A stretch of DNA of 64,000 nt from Paenibacillus ihbetae (GCF_002741055.1 NZ_CP016809.1:5186501-5250500); one strand, 5' to 3'; shown: positions 17,615 to 27,788, counted from the first letter of the stretch. Numbers and translations are program-made. Notes: a model not told the origin generated them from the sequence alone.

Positions 17615-18574
17615 ATGGAAGAGACCTTTGTCAAAGACTCTGCCGTCCGGAAGCCTAAGAAAAACAAGAAAATCACCTGGGCCGTCCTCAAAGAACAGAG
17701 ACAGTTGATCTACATGTCAGTGCCTCTGATGGCTTACATCATCTTGTTTGCCTACGTTCCTATTTGGGGATGGACCATGGCTTTCCAGGACTACAAGCCG
17801 GCTAGAGACTTTAGTGAACAGAAGTGGGTAGGCTTTAAACATTTTGAATTTCTTTTTAAGGATGATAGTTTCCTGCAAGTGCTTCGCAATACGCTCGCAA
17901 TGAGTGTTATCAATATGATTCTCGGCTTTACGACTGCAATTATCCTTGCATTGTTACTGAATGAAATCAAGAAAGTATTTTGGAAAAGAACCGTACAGAC
18001 GATCTCCTATCTTCCGCACTTTCTATCCTGGATCATCGTAACCGGGATTGTGGCGACGAGCTTGGCTTCGGACGGAATCATCAATGATGTCCTTATGAAG
18101 CTGCATCTCATCAAGGAGCCGATCCAATGGCTCAGTGAAGGCAAATACTTCTGGGGAATCGTCGGAGCGTCGCATGTTTGGAAAGAAGTCGGCTGGAATA
18201 CGATTATATATTTGGCTGCGATGGCATCCATCGACCCGGCGCTTTATGAGGCTGCCGATATGGATGGGGCAAGCCGCTATCGGAAAATGTTCCATGTCAC
18301 TTTGCCGGGCATTAAGGCAACGATTATCATTCTGTTGATCATGCAGGTCGGTCACATTCTGGAAGCAGGCTTCGAGGTTCAATACTTGCTGGGCAACGGT
18401 CTTGTTGTCGACTGGTCGCAAACGATTGACATTTTCGTGCTGAAGTACGGGCTTGCCCAAGGCAATTACTCATTAGCAACGGCTGCCGGTATATTTAAAA
18501 CGGTCGTTAGTGTGACGCTGTTATTGATTGCAAACGGAGTCGCGAAACGGCTAGGGGAAGAGAGGCTGCTATAA
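17615..18574 (+). CDS. LplB-type ABC transporter permease
   Basis: A 319-residue CUT1-family permease with six TM segments. The EAA loop (EAADMDGASRYRKMFHVTLPGI, about residues 210-231) contacts the ATPase. It forms the membrane channel with the next gene product for oligosaccharides bound by the lipoprotein. ATG 17615 follows GGGGAG. It overlaps the next gene by one base (TAATG). Confidence 0.93.
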   Translation: MEETFVKDSAVRKPKKNKKITWAVLKEQRQLIYMSVPLMAYIILFAYVPIWGWTMAFQDYKPARDFSEQKWVGFKHFEFLFKDDSFLQVLRNTLAMSVINMILGFTTAIILALLLNEIKKVFWKRTVQTISYLPHFLSWIIVTGIVATSLASDGIINDVLMKLHLIKEPIQWLSEGKYFWGIVGASHVWKEVGWNTIIYLAAMASIDPALYEAADMDGASRYRKMFHVTLPGIKATIIILLIMQVGHILEAGFEVQYLLGNGLVVDWSQTIDIFVLKYGLAQGNYSLATAAGIFKTVVSVTLLLIANGVAKRLGEERLL

Positions 18575-19533
18575 TGGCAAATCAAACAATCAGCCCTGGG
18601 CCAGCAACTGCTGCCGCAGCGCCTAAATCCGTCAGAAAAAAAAGAGTAGAGCCGATCCTTTTTAATACGTTCAATACCTTGTTTATGATTGGTCTTGTCG
18701 TTGTCACATTATATCCGTTCCTGAACACGATCGTCGTTTCCCTGAATGCGGGGAATGATACGATCCGGGGCGGAATCTATCTCTGGCCGAGGGAATTTAC
18801 TTGGCAGAATTACAAGGCGGTATTCGCTTCAGGAACGATATATGACGCGTTCTGGATTTCCGTGGCACGAACGGTGCTTTCAACGCTGCTGAATCTGGTC
18901 TTGACCACGATGCTGGCGTACACGCTGAGCCGTCGGGAATATGTATTCCGCAAGCCGATTACCTTGATCTTTATTCTGACGATGTACTTTAACGCCGGTT
19001 TGATTCCTGGATATTTTCTGATGAAGGACTTGCACCTGCTGAATTCGTTCTGGGTATATGTGATCCCGTCGATGATCAGCGCATTCAATATGATCGTTAT
19101 CCGGACGTATATCGGAACGATTCCGGAAAGCTTGGTCGAATCGGCAAGAATTGACGGAGCCGGAGATTTTAAAATCTTCATTCGGATCATCTTCCCGCTG
19201 TGTAAGCCGGTGCTGGCAACCATTGCGCTGTTCGTGGCCGTGGGGGCTTGGAACTCCTGGTTTGATGCATTCATCTATACCTCCTCCCGCCAAGAGCTGA
19301 GCACTTTGCAGTATGAGCTGATGAAGCTGCTGTCATCCAGTATGAACGCGAACAGCAACCCGGCAGTGGCTGCCGGAGCCGGGATGACGCAGGACGCTGC
19401 GGTGAACATGGTAACGCCGATTTCAATTCGCGCTGCCGTAACGGTCGTGGCATCGGTTCCGATTCTGCTGGTTTATCCGTTCATGCAAAAGTACTTTGTT
19501 GTCGGTCTTAATGTCGGCAGTGTTAAGGAGTAG
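18574..19533 (+). CDS. YtcP/LplC-type ABC transporter permease
   Basis: A 319-residue CUT1 permease with six TM helices and the EAA motif ESARIDGAGDFKIFIRIIFPL (about 189-209). It is the second channel subunit. Its C-terminal FMQKYFVVGLNVGSVKE is typical of YtcP. It starts at the ATG overlapping the previous stop. The GH43 gene follows after 3 bp, so transport and hydrolysis are co-expressed. Confidence 0.93.
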   Translation: MANQTISPGPATAAAAPKSVRKKRVEPILFNTFNTLFMIGLVVVTLYPFLNTIVVSLNAGNDTIRGGIYLWPREFTWQNYKAVFASGTIYDAFWISVARTVLSTLLNLVLTTMLAYTLSRREYVFRKPITLIFILTMYFNAGLIPGYFLMKDLHLLNSFWVYVIPSMISAFNMIVIRTYIGTIPESLVESARIDGAGDFKIFIRIIFPLCKPVLATIALFVAVGAWNSWFDAFIYTSSRQELSTLQYELMKLLSSSMNANSNPAVAAGAGMTQDAAVNMVTPISIRAAVTVVASVPILLVYPFMQKYFVVGLNVGSVKE

Positions 19534-19536
19534 AAC

Positions 19537-21108
19537 ATGACGATACATGCAATCGGTTATGCGAACCCGGTTCTTCCGGGGTTTTATCCAGACCCGAGCA
19601 TTGTCCGGGCAGGGGATGACTTTTATATGGTTTGCAGTTCATTTGAATACTTCCCGGCCGTGCCGATTTTCCGCAGTCGTAATTTAGCAGATTGGGAACA
19701 AATCGGGCATGTGCTGGACCGGGACAGCCAGCTGGATCTGAGGGCTAGGCGCAGTTCGGACGGAATCTATGCACCGACGCTAAGGTACTATAACGGAACG
19801 TTCTATATGATTACGACGGATGTTTATGGAATTGGGAACTTTTACGTAACCACTCAGGATCCGGCCGGCCCATGGTCCGATCCGATCCTGGTCCCGTATG
19901 GCGGGATCGATCCCTCTTTGTTCTTCGACGATGACGGCAAGGTTTATGTGACCGCCCAGCAGGGAGCTGATTACGACTCCCATGCCATCCAGTACGAAAT
20001 CGACATTGCCACCGGGAAAGCGCTGTCCGAGCCGGTAGTCATCTGGAGGGGGGACGGTGGTCCCTGGACGGAAGGGCCCCACTTGTACAAAATAAACGGC
20101 ATGTATTACATCATGTCCGCTTCCGGCGGCACGGCGAAGGATCACCGGGAAATTATCGGGCGGAGCGCGAGTCCCTATGGGCCGTTCGAGCTGTATCCGC
20201 ATCCGATTCTGACACACCGGGGGATCGAGCACCCCATTCAGTATTTAGGCCATGCGGACCTCGTGGAGGATATGAACGGTGATTGGTGGGCTGTATTTCT
20301 TGGCGTTCGACTTGTTGATTCGGGATACAGCGTACTCGGCAGGGAGACATTTCTTGCTCCCGTAACCTGGAATGACGAGGGATGGCCGATGATCGACAAC
20401 AATGAAGGCACCGTAAATCTCGATATGCGCGTAAAATGGTTACCTGGGACGCCAGAGAGGATAAAGTCCGGGCCGATGGCCCTGTTCGAAGGCAAGGATG
20501 ATTTTGATGAGCCCAAGCTCCTGCATGGCTGGACCTTTCTTCGGAACCCGGCGGAAGGAAGCTGGTCGTTAACCGAGCGAGAAGGCTGGCTTACCTTGCG
20601 CGGACAATCCGCCGGCTTAAATGACGTGGGCCAGGTTGCTTTTGTAGGCAGACGCCAACAACATGTCCGGGCGGAATGGAGAACTTTGCTTGAATTCGGT
20701 ACGATCCGCGATGGCGAGGAAGCGGGGATATGCGCGAGAAGGGATGAAGACGCCCATTATGAAATTTTTCTAAAGCAGGAAGATGGGCGGAAGATGATCG
20801 GCGCCAGACTGACCGTAAGAGGCGAATCCAAATTAGCGGCGGAAGCACCGGTCCATGCCGACTCGGTATATTTAAAGATTAGCTCGGACGTAACCGGCTA
20901 TTCGTTGTCCTATTCGCTCGACGGCCTTGAGTGGGTCCGGCTCGGCCAAGGAGCGGCCAAGTCGCTGTCACCGGAGGATTTTGTAAACAAAATGTGCTTT
21001 ACGGGAGTGCTTATCGGCCTCTACGCAAGCGGTAACGGGAAACCCGCTTCGGGTCCGGCCAGCTTTGACTGGTTCGAGACCAGGATTGGTAAGGAGGAAG
21101 AGATATGA
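19537..21108 (+). CDS. GH43 beta-xylosidase / alpha-L-arabinofuranosidase
   Basis: A 523-residue cytosolic glycoside hydrolase without a signal peptide. The N-terminal five-bladed propeller (1-310) shows the three catalytic acids in context: the general base Asp in YPDPSIV (about 18), the pKa-modulating Asp in GGIDPSLFFDD (about 126), and the general acid Glu in GPWTEGPHLYK (about 187). A C-terminal beta-sandwich (330-520, DUF1349/GH43_C2 type) completes the fold. It should trim imported xylo-oligosaccharides. Its stop overlaps the start of the GH10 gene. Confidence 0.92.
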   Translation: MTIHAIGYANPVLPGFYPDPSIVRAGDDFYMVCSSFEYFPAVPIFRSRNLADWEQIGHVLDRDSQLDLRARRSSDGIYAPTLRYYNGTFYMITTDVYGIGNFYVTTQDPAGPWSDPILVPYGGIDPSLFFDDDGKVYVTAQQGADYDSHAIQYEIDIATGKALSEPVVIWRGDGGPWTEGPHLYKINGMYYIMSASGGTAKDHREIIGRSASPYGPFELYPHPILTHRGIEHPIQYLGHADLVEDMNGDWWAVFLGVRLVDSGYSVLGRETFLAPVTWNDEGWPMIDNNEGTVNLDMRVKWLPGTPERIKSGPMALFEGKDDFDEPKLLHGWTFLRNPAEGSWSLTEREGWLTLRGQSAGLNDVGQVAFVGRRQQHVRAEWRTLLEFGTIRDGEEAGICARRDEDAHYEIFLKQEDGRKMIGARLTVRGESKLAAEAPVHADSVYLKISSDVTGYSLSYSLDGLEWVRLGQGAAKSLSPEDFVNKMCFTGVLIGLYASGNGKPASGPASFDWFETRIGKEEEI

Positions 21109-22127
21109 ATGTATCGGTACCGGCCGAGTCCGCACTTAAAGACATATTCGCGGAAGACTTCCATATAGGTGCAGCGGTCAGCAGCAAGACGATCAAGTCG
21201 CAGGAGAGTCTGCTTACGCATCACTTTAACAGCATTACGGCGGAAAACGAAATGAAGTTCGCCAGCGTCCATCCAGAGGAAGAGCTTTACACCTTTGAGG
21301 AGGCGGATCAAATCGTGGACTTCGCACGCAAACACGGGATGGCTGTCCGCGGACATACGCTGGTATGGCATAACCAGACCACCGATTGGTTGTTCCGCGA
21401 CAAGCAGAATCAGCTCGTGAGCAAAGCCGTACTTTATGAAAGAATCCGTTCGCATATCCAAACGGTCGTAGGCAGATATAAGGGCGATATTTACGCTTGG
21501 GACGTTGTGAACGAGGTCATTGCCGATGACGGCGAGCAGCTGCTGCGTACCTCCAGCTGGACGGAAATCGCCGGGGACGAATTCATCGCCAAAGCGTTTG
21601 AATACGCGCATGCTGCCGATCCGAATGCGCTGTTGTTCTATAACGACTACAACGAGTCCCATCCAAGCAAACGGGATAAAATTTATACCTTGGTCAAGTC
21701 TCTTCTGGACCGGGGAGTTCCTATTCACGGCATTGGCCTGCAGGCACACTGGAATCTGTTCAACCCGTCCTTGGATGACATCCGGGCAGCCATCGAAAAA
21801 TATGCTTCACTAGGATTGCAGCTTCAGCTCACGGAACTGGATGTGTCAGTATTCCGTTTCGAAGATAAGCGGGCCGATCTGACCGAGCCTGAACCGGGGA
21901 TGCTGGAACAGCAGGCTGAATTCTACGAAGCCGTGTTCAAGCTGCTTAAGGAATACAGCGATGTAATTAGCGCCGTGACGTTCTGGGGAGCTGCGGACGA
22001 CCACACCTGGCTCAGCGATTTTCCGGTACGTGGACGCAAAAACTGGCCGCTGCTGTTCGATGAGCGGCACAGGCCGAAGCCGGCTTATTATCGCGTAGCT
22101 GCTCTTGCTAATCATCTTCGGCGTTGA
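21105..22127 (+). CDS. GH10 endo-1,4-beta-xylanase, intracellular
   Basis: A 340-residue GH10 TIM barrel lacking a signal peptide and carbohydrate modules. Active-site landmarks: AENEMKF, VRGHTLVWHNQ, the acid/base Glu in WDVVNEVI (about 133), IGLQAHW, the nucleophile Glu in LTELDVSVF (about 246), and TFWGAADDHTWL. As a cytosolic enzyme it would act on imported methylglucurono-xylotriose or short xylans, like XynA2 in aldouronate clusters of Paenibacillus. No GH67 gene is present here. ATGA overlap with the GH43 gene. Confidence 0.94.
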   Translation: MNVSVPAESALKDIFAEDFHIGAAVSSKTIKSQESLLTHHFNSITAENEMKFASVHPEEELYTFEEADQIVDFARKHGMAVRGHTLVWHNQTTDWLFRDKQNQLVSKAVLYERIRSHIQTVVGRYKGDIYAWDVVNEVIADDGEQLLRTSSWTEIAGDEFIAKAFEYAHAADPNALLFYNDYNESHPSKRDKIYTLVKSLLDRGVPIHGIGLQAHWNLFNPSLDDIRAAIEKYASLGLQLQLTELDVSVFRFEDKRADLTEPEPGMLEQQAEFYEAVFKLLKEYSDVISAVTFWGAADDHTWLSDFPVRGRKNWPLLFDERHRPKPAYYRVAALANHLRR

Positions 22128-22146
22128 TGATAGCTGAATTTATTAA

Positions 22147-22195
22147 ATATAGAGCTGTGCCCTCTGAATCAGGTGGGTGCAGCTCTATATTTTTA
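22147..22195 (+). terminator. Terminator closing the xylan operon
   Basis: ATATAGAGCTG.GC pairs with GC.AGCTCTATAT and is followed by TTTTATTG, 20 bp after the GH10 stop. Confidence 0.85.
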
Positions 22196-22388
22196 TTGGG
22201 AGATTGTTGCGGCTCTTCTATACCGTTAAGACGGATGGGCTTCCATCACGAAACTAACAGGAAACCTCCGGGCAGGAAGACCGTATAATATTGGTAAATG
22301 CGGAAAGAGGCTCATTCGAGTTTCCTCCCCAAAAAGTGACTTCTTCTTCCAATTCTCGATTAAAATGCAAAGAAAAGTAGGCTTGTAT

Positions 22389-22398
22389 GTGGTATAAT
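22389..22398 (+). promoter_or_regulatory. Extended -10 promoter of the XpaC-like/VWA/TelA operon
   Basis: TGGTATAAT is an extended -10 element about 65 bp before the TTG start. No good -35 is visible. The rest of the 22196-22440 gap holds nothing I can support. Confidence 0.5.
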
Positions 22399-22462
22399 TT
22401 GCTAACAAAACAGGACATCAAAAGGGTGGTTTTATAACGATGCGTGAAGTTGGTGATGGGTA

Positions 22463-23209
22463 TTGAGCGAGCCTAAGTTCAAAAAGTTCTTCCTCTTGAT
22501 CACGATCGTCATTGTCACAAACATATTGGTTTGGTCCAGAGGCTTTCTTGGGGTATCTCTTAAAGCCGAGAGTCCCCTGATCGTTGCTTTCGGGGCGGCT
22601 TTTCTGGCAGCGAGCTTGATCGCGTTAATTTATGGAAGCTATACATACCTGTTTAAACCGAAGCCGGTTGTGAAGACGAAGAAAGAGGTTGTTACGCATG
22701 AGGACTACGTGGAGGCCATGAGCCGCTACCGTTCCATTGCGGTGCTGAAGCAAGATGTAGAGCTTGCGTTAAATCAGCTGGATCGCATGAAGAACCGGAA
22801 GCTGAAGCTCCTGGAGGTATTGGAGCAGCGATTCGATGCGTCCGAGCTGAGCTATAAAAAGTTCAATTCCGTGATCCATGAAGTCGAGAACCTGTTTTAC
22901 ATGAATATCAAAAGCATTCTCAATAAGCTCGGCGTGTTCAGTGTCTCTGATTTTGCGGCCATTGCGGATTTGCGAAAGAACAAAAAGCTGTCTGCGCGAA
23001 TCATTGAGGAGAAGATCGAGGTTTACAATGAGTACCTTAATTTTGTGAATGAATCCTTAAATACGAATGAAGAAATTTTATTAAAGCTAGATAAGCTCCT
23101 TCTTGAGATTGCTCGTCTAGGAAGCTTGGATTTAGAGAGCATTGAAAACATGTCTTGCATGAAAGAAATCGATGCTCTGATCAGCCAAACCAAACTGTAC
23201 AAAGACTGA
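22463..23209 (+). CDS. Two-TM coiled-coil membrane protein, possibly XpaC-like
   Basis: A 248-residue protein with two N-terminal TM helices (about 9-26 and 40-62), then a long helical, charged cytosolic domain (70-245). TTG 22463 is preceded by GGTGATG. The arrangement (N-terminal membrane hairpin plus helical domain, in operon with TelA) recalls XpaC, which is paired with the TelA homologue YaaN in Bacillus. I cannot confirm homology by eye. It probably forms a membrane assembly with the two downstream proteins. Confidence 0.6.
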   Translation: MSEPKFKKFFLLITIVIVTNILVWSRGFLGVSLKAESPLIVAFGAAFLAASLIALIYGSYTYLFKPKPVVKTKKEVVTHEDYVEAMSRYRSIAVLKQDVELALNQLDRMKNRKLKLLEVLEQRFDASELSYKKFNSVIHEVENLFYMNIKSILNKLGVFSVSDFAAIADLRKNKKLSARIIEEKIEVYNEYLNFVNESLNTNEEILLKLDKLLLEIARLGSLDLESIENMSCMKEIDALISQTKLYKD

Positions 23210-23222
23210 AAGGGGTCATGGA

Positions 23223-24911
23223 ATGTCCGGCAGAGGTAAAGTCATTGGTTTTCTTGCCGCAATTGTAGTTGTCGTTTTTGCAGTCGTCTATTTCGGAATC
23301 AGTGCCACTTCGAATCTCGGAAGCGGAGCTCAGCCGCTAACACCTGAGGAGGCGGCCAAGAAGCTTGATAAGCTGTACAGTAAGATTAAAGTCAAAACAC
23401 CAGAGCCCATTAAAGGACAGATTGATTTAAATCCTGTGGACGTGGCGGAATCCCTGCCCGACATTGATAAGTTCCCGGTCTCGGTCAAAAGCACCACCCC
23501 TCATTTCGTTGAAATTTTCTCTTCACCCGAGAAAGCGGGGTCAGGGGTAGACGGATGGTTGAATGAGGTGGCAACGGATTTCAATAAGGCCAAAGTCACC
23601 GTTAACGGCAAGCCAGTGTCTGTGATGATCCGAAGCATTAACTCGGGAACGGCAGCAGACTACATAAAGTCCGGCAAATACGTGCCGGATGCCTTTACGC
23701 CATCCAATGAATTGTGGATGGAGATGATCAAATCGGGCGGTATTAAGACCGAACGGATCTCGAAGAGCCTGAACGGGAATGTTCCTGGTATCGTGATCGA
23801 TAAAGGAAAATATGATGAGCTGAAGAGCAAGTATGGCGAGGTTAACATCAAAACGGTAACGGAAGCGATTGCAGCCAGCGAGCTGTCGATGGGGTACACG
23901 GATCCGTTTGCCAGCTCGACCGGACTCAACTTCCTGGTCGCTGCGCTTAGCGCGATCGACAGCAAAAATCTGCTGAGTGACAAGGCCGTCGAAGGGTTTG
24001 AGAAATTCCAGGCCAACGTCCCATTCCTTGCATTAACCACACTGCAGATGAGGGAAGCCGCCGAATCCGGTCGATTGGATGCTTTTGTTCTGGAGTATCA
24101 AACCTTCTTTAATGAAGCCGAGCTCCGGTCAGCCTATGAATTCGTTCCGTTTGGCGTAAGACACGACAGCCCGCTGTATGCCCTTGGGGATACCCCGGCG
24201 CTTAAGAAGCAAATCTTGAAGAAGTTTGCCGACTTTGCCGCTCAGGATAAATATCAGAAGAGCGCGAGCAAATACGGCTTTAACCAGCTGGCAGACTATA
24301 AGCCGGAAGCGAAGGTCGTTGACGGCGGAACCATTTCCCGGGCGCAGAAGCTTTGGAAGGACAAGAAAAATGGCGGAGCCTCCATTACGGCTGTGTTTGT
24401 AACCGACGTGTCAGGCAGTATGTCCGGTGAACCGATCAATCGCTTACGGCAATCCTTGATTCAAGGTCAGAAGTATCTGGGTTCACAGAACAGCATCGGT
24501 CTTGTCTCCTATTCGGATGATGTAACCATCAACCTCCCGATTGGAAAATATGATACAAACCAGCAGTCCCTGTTCGTCGGTGCGGCCGAGAACCTGGTTC
24601 CGGAGGGCAATACCGCCACATTTGACGGGATTGTCGTAGCCATGAAGCTGCTGCAGGATGAAATCGCCGCGAATCCGAATACGAAGCCGGTCATTTTCGT
24701 ACTGAGCGACGGCGATACGAACCGGGGCAGTAAGCTAAAGGATGTTCAAGGTTTGATTGAGGCGTTTAAGATTCCGATTTACACGATCGGCTACAACGCC
24801 GACATTGAAGCTCTTCAGAAGATTTCCAGCATTAATGAAGCTGCAAGCATCAATGCCGACACCGACGACGTTGTCTATAAGATCGGTCAATTGCTGAATG
24901 TGCAAATGTAA
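23223..24911 (+). CDS. Membrane-anchored protein with binding-protein-like region and von Willebrand A domain
   Basis: A 562-residue protein with one N-terminal TM helix (about 7-25). Residues 85-365 look like an extracellular solute-binding fold (SBP_bac_11-like: FNKAKVTVNGKPVSVMIRSI, then GYTDPFASSTGLNFLVAAL). The C-terminal vWA domain (about 385-560) has a complete metal-ion adhesion site: DVSGSMSG, a Thr in GNTATFDG, and the Asp in VLSDGDTN. It sits between the two-TM protein and TelA with short spacing. The same fusion is known beside tellurite-resistance genes, but its ligand is unknown. Confidence 0.85.
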   Translation: MSGRGKVIGFLAAIVVVVFAVVYFGISATSNLGSGAQPLTPEEAAKKLDKLYSKIKVKTPEPIKGQIDLNPVDVAESLPDIDKFPVSVKSTTPHFVEIFSSPEKAGSGVDGWLNEVATDFNKAKVTVNGKPVSVMIRSINSGTAADYIKSGKYVPDAFTPSNELWMEMIKSGGIKTERISKSLNGNVPGIVIDKGKYDELKSKYGEVNIKTVTEAIAASELSMGYTDPFASSTGLNFLVAALSAIDSKNLLSDKAVEGFEKFQANVPFLALTTLQMREAAESGRLDAFVLEYQTFFNEAELRSAYEFVPFGVRHDSPLYALGDTPALKKQILKKFADFAAQDKYQKSASKYGFNQLADYKPEAKVVDGGTISRAQKLWKDKKNGGASITAVFVTDVSGSMSGEPINRLRQSLIQGQKYLGSQNSIGLVSYSDDVTINLPIGKYDTNQQSLFVGAAENLVPEGNTATFDGIVVAMKLLQDEIAANPNTKPVIFVLSDGDTNRGSKLKDVQGLIEAFKIPIYTIGYNADIEALQKISSINEAASINADTDDVVYKIGQLLNVQM

Positions 24912-24944
24912 TGCAATCTATATTGGGTTAAAGGGGGTTTTTGT

Positions 24945-26084
24945 ATGACTTTTACAATGACTGTACCAAATGAGAATGAAATCAAGACGGTGCTGGAGGA
25001 ACAAGTCGCTCCTGTCGATGAAGAAATGAAGCAGCTGATGACCCAGGCCGAGACCAATGTAAAGTCCTTGATGGACATCAATCTGGACTCGCTTGAACAG
25101 CGCCGGGGTATTCTGACCAGCATCGATTCTTTCGGAATGAGCACGATGCGCCAGTCCTCTGACAAAAACTCCTTGCTCAAAGTAACCGTCGGTAAGCTGT
25201 CGAAGGCCGGCGATGAAGGCGGGCCTGTAGCCAAGGGACTCACGGAGCTTCATCTCCATCTGAAGGATCTGGATCCCAGCGGGATAGATTTTCTCAAAAC
25301 AGGCTTTCTCGGAAAGCTCTTTAATCCGGTTCGTGCCTACTTTGTGAAGTTCAAGAAAGCGGATGAAGTCATTTCGGAAATCGTAGAAACCTTGGATAAA
25401 GGCAAGGCGACCCTCAAAAACGATAACACGACGCTTGAGATTGAACAGCAGTTCCTTCGCGATCTCACGAAACAGCTTCAGAAGGAGATTCAGCTCGGAA
25501 TGTTCATGGACCAGCGGATTGAGCAGGAGCTGACTTTGGAGCAGGAGCGCGGCGGCGATCCGGAGAAGATTCGTTTTATCTCCGAAGAGGTCCTCTTCCC
25601 TCTGCGTCAGCGTTTGATGGATATGCAGCAGATGCTTGCGGTGAATCAACAGGGCTATTTGGCCTTTGAGGTTCTGATCCGCAACAATAAGGAGCTGATT
25701 CGCGGGGTAGATCGGGCGAAGACGGTTACCGTGTCGGCATTGCGTGTCGCGGTCACGGTAGCGAGTGCCCTGTACAATCAGAAGATTGTGCTAGAGAAGA
25801 TTGAAGCGCTGAACAAGACGACGAACACCTTCATCGAAGGGACAGCGAAGATGTTGAAATCCCAAGGAGTGGCCATCCAGAAACAAGCCATTAACAGCAG
25901 TGTTTCGGTGGACGTTCTGAAGAAGGCGTTTGCCGATACATTCGAGGCGATGGAGGCCATCAGCACCTTTAAGCAGCAGGCCCTCCCGAAGATGCGGGAG
26001 ACGATCGACCAGTTCCGTGAGCTGGCAGACAGTGGTGAAGAGCAAATTGTCCGGCTTGAGCGCGGGAAGAAGATTGCTGGCTAA
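24945..26084 (+). CDS. TelA/YaaN-family toxic anion resistance protein
   Basis: A 379-residue, nearly all-helical cytosolic protein of the TelA family (PF05816 type): an N-terminal region with VDEEMKQLMTQAE, central coiled coils (about 120-200), and the diagnostic NQQGYLAFEVLIRNNKELIRGVDRAKTVTVSALR stretch (about 240-275). TelA proteins are linked to tellurite and envelope-stress tolerance, mechanism unknown. ATG 24945 has AAAGGGGG upstream. The gene ends directly at the start of a long repeat array with no terminator of its own other than those in the array. Confidence 0.9.
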   Translation: MTFTMTVPNENEIKTVLEEQVAPVDEEMKQLMTQAETNVKSLMDINLDSLEQRRGILTSIDSFGMSTMRQSSDKNSLLKVTVGKLSKAGDEGGPVAKGLTELHLHLKDLDPSGIDFLKTGFLGKLFNPVRAYFVKFKKADEVISEIVETLDKGKATLKNDNTTLEIEQQFLRDLTKQLQKEIQLGMFMDQRIEQELTLEQERGGDPEKIRFISEEVLFPLRQRLMDMQQMLAVNQQGYLAFEVLIRNNKELIRGVDRAKTVTVSALRVAVTVASALYNQKIVLEKIEALNKTTNTFIEGTAKMLKSQGVAIQKQAINSSVSVDVLKKAFADTFEAMEAISTFKQQALPKMRETIDQFRELADSGEEQIVRLERGKKIAG

Positions 26085-26485
26085 TGTGAAGGTTGCTCAA
26101 ACGGAGCGTGTAGGTGCAGCTTCGAAGTGTGAAGGCAGCTCATCACTGCGCATGCGGATGGTGCTTCAGTAGGTGATGCTCCTAGGCGTGAAGGGAACTC
26201 AGTGGAGCGTGCAGGTGCAGACTTCGAAGAGTGTGGGGTGCAGTGGAGCGTGCAGATGTAGCTTCGCTGTATGAAGGTAGCACATCACTCCGCATGCGAA
26301 TGGTGCTTCCGATCGCTGTTGTCACCGGATTTCTTGAATGGATTGGTAAATGGGAAATCCGGAGACAAAGGCGACCACTCCGTTTCTCCAGCCCCATTCC
26401 GCCTGCTCCGTTGAAGCCTTAGCGTTCTCGCGAGGTGTAACCGTTGGTGAAGCGGCCCTTCACCCCTATCAGAGGGGAAAGTGGG

Positions 26486-26522
26486 AAAGCCGCTCAGGTG
26501 TATACGTCCTGAGCGGCTTTTT
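26486..26522 (+). terminator. Array terminator hairpin, unit 1
   Basis: AAAGCCGCTCAGG/CCTGAGCGGCTTT, a perfect 13-bp stem with a 9-nt palindromic loop (TGTATACGT), then a short T tail. Confidence 0.8.
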
Positions 26523-26890
26523 GCTGTGCTGTTGGTGGGGCTCCGATGCATGAAGGTTTGCTCAGTGGGGGGGGCAGGTGCAGCTTCGAAGTGTGAGGGT
26601 TGCTCAGTGGATCGTGCATGTGCAGGCTTCGAAGTGTGAGGTGCAGTGGAGCGTACAGGTGGGGCCTCGAAGTGTGAAGGTAGCACATCACTCCGCATGC
26701 GGATGGTGCTTCCGATCGCTGTTGTCACCGGATTTCTTGAATGGATTGGTAAATGGGGAAATCCGGAGACAAAGGCGACCACTCCGTTTCTCCAGCCCCA
26801 TTCCGCCTGCTCCGTTGAAGTCTTAGCGTTCTCGCGAGGTGTAACCGTTGGTGAAGCGGCCCTTCACCCCTATCAGTGGGGGGAAGTGGG

Positions 26891-26927
26891 AAAGCCGCTC
26901 AGGTGTATACGTCCTGAGCGGCTTTTT
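26891..26927 (+). terminator. Array terminator hairpin, unit 2
   Basis: Identical to the unit 1 hairpin, including the loop. Confidence 0.8.
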
Positions 26928-27298
26928 GCTGTGCTGTTGGTGGGGCTCCGATGCATGAAGGTTTGCTCAGTGGGGGGGGCAGGTGCAGCTTCGAAGTGTG
27001 AGGGTTGCTCAGTGGATCGTGCATGTGCAGGCTTCGAAGTGTGAGGTGCAGTGGAGCGTGCAGATGTAGCTTCGCTGTATGAAGGTAGCACATCACTCCG
27101 CATGCGGATGGTGCTTCCGATCGCTGTTGTCACCGGATTTCTTGAATAGGATGGTTGTATGGGGGGAAATCCGGAGACAAAGGCGACCTCTCACGTTTCT
27201 CCAGCCCCATTCCGCCTGCTCCGTTGAAGTCTTAGCGTTCTCGCGAGGTGTAACCATTGGTGGAAGCAGCCCTTCACCCCTATCAGTGGGGGAGTGGG

Positions 27299-27335
27299 AA
27301 AGCCGCTCAGGTGTATACGTCCTGAGCGGCTTTTT
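27299..27335 (+). terminator. Array terminator hairpin, unit 3
   Basis: Identical stem and loop; flanking sequence differs slightly (GTTGT instead of GCTGT after the T tail). Confidence 0.8.
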
Positions 27336-27788
27336 GTTGTGCTGTTGGTGGGGCTGCGATGCGTGAAGGTTTGCTCAGTGGGGGGGGGGCAGGTGCAGCT
27401 TCGAAGTGTGAGGTTTGCTCAGAGGGGGGCAGGTGCAGCTTCGAAGTATGAGGGTTGCTCAGTGGATCGTGCATGTGCAGGCTTCGAAGTGTGAGGGTTG
27501 CTCAGTGGATCGTGCATGTGCAGGCTTCGAAGTGTGAGGTGCAGTGGAGCGTACAGGTGGGGCCTCGAAGTGTGAAGGTAGCACATCACTCCGCATGCGG
27601 ATGGTGCTTCCGATCGCTGTTGTCACCGGATTTCTTGAATGGATTGGTAAATGGGGAAATCCGGAGACAAAGGCGACCACTCCGTTTCTCCAGCCCCATT
27701 CCGCCTGCTCCGTTGAAGTCTTAGCGTTCTCGCGAGGTGTAACCGTTGGTGAAGCGGCCCTTCACCCCTATCAGTGGGGGGAAGTGGG

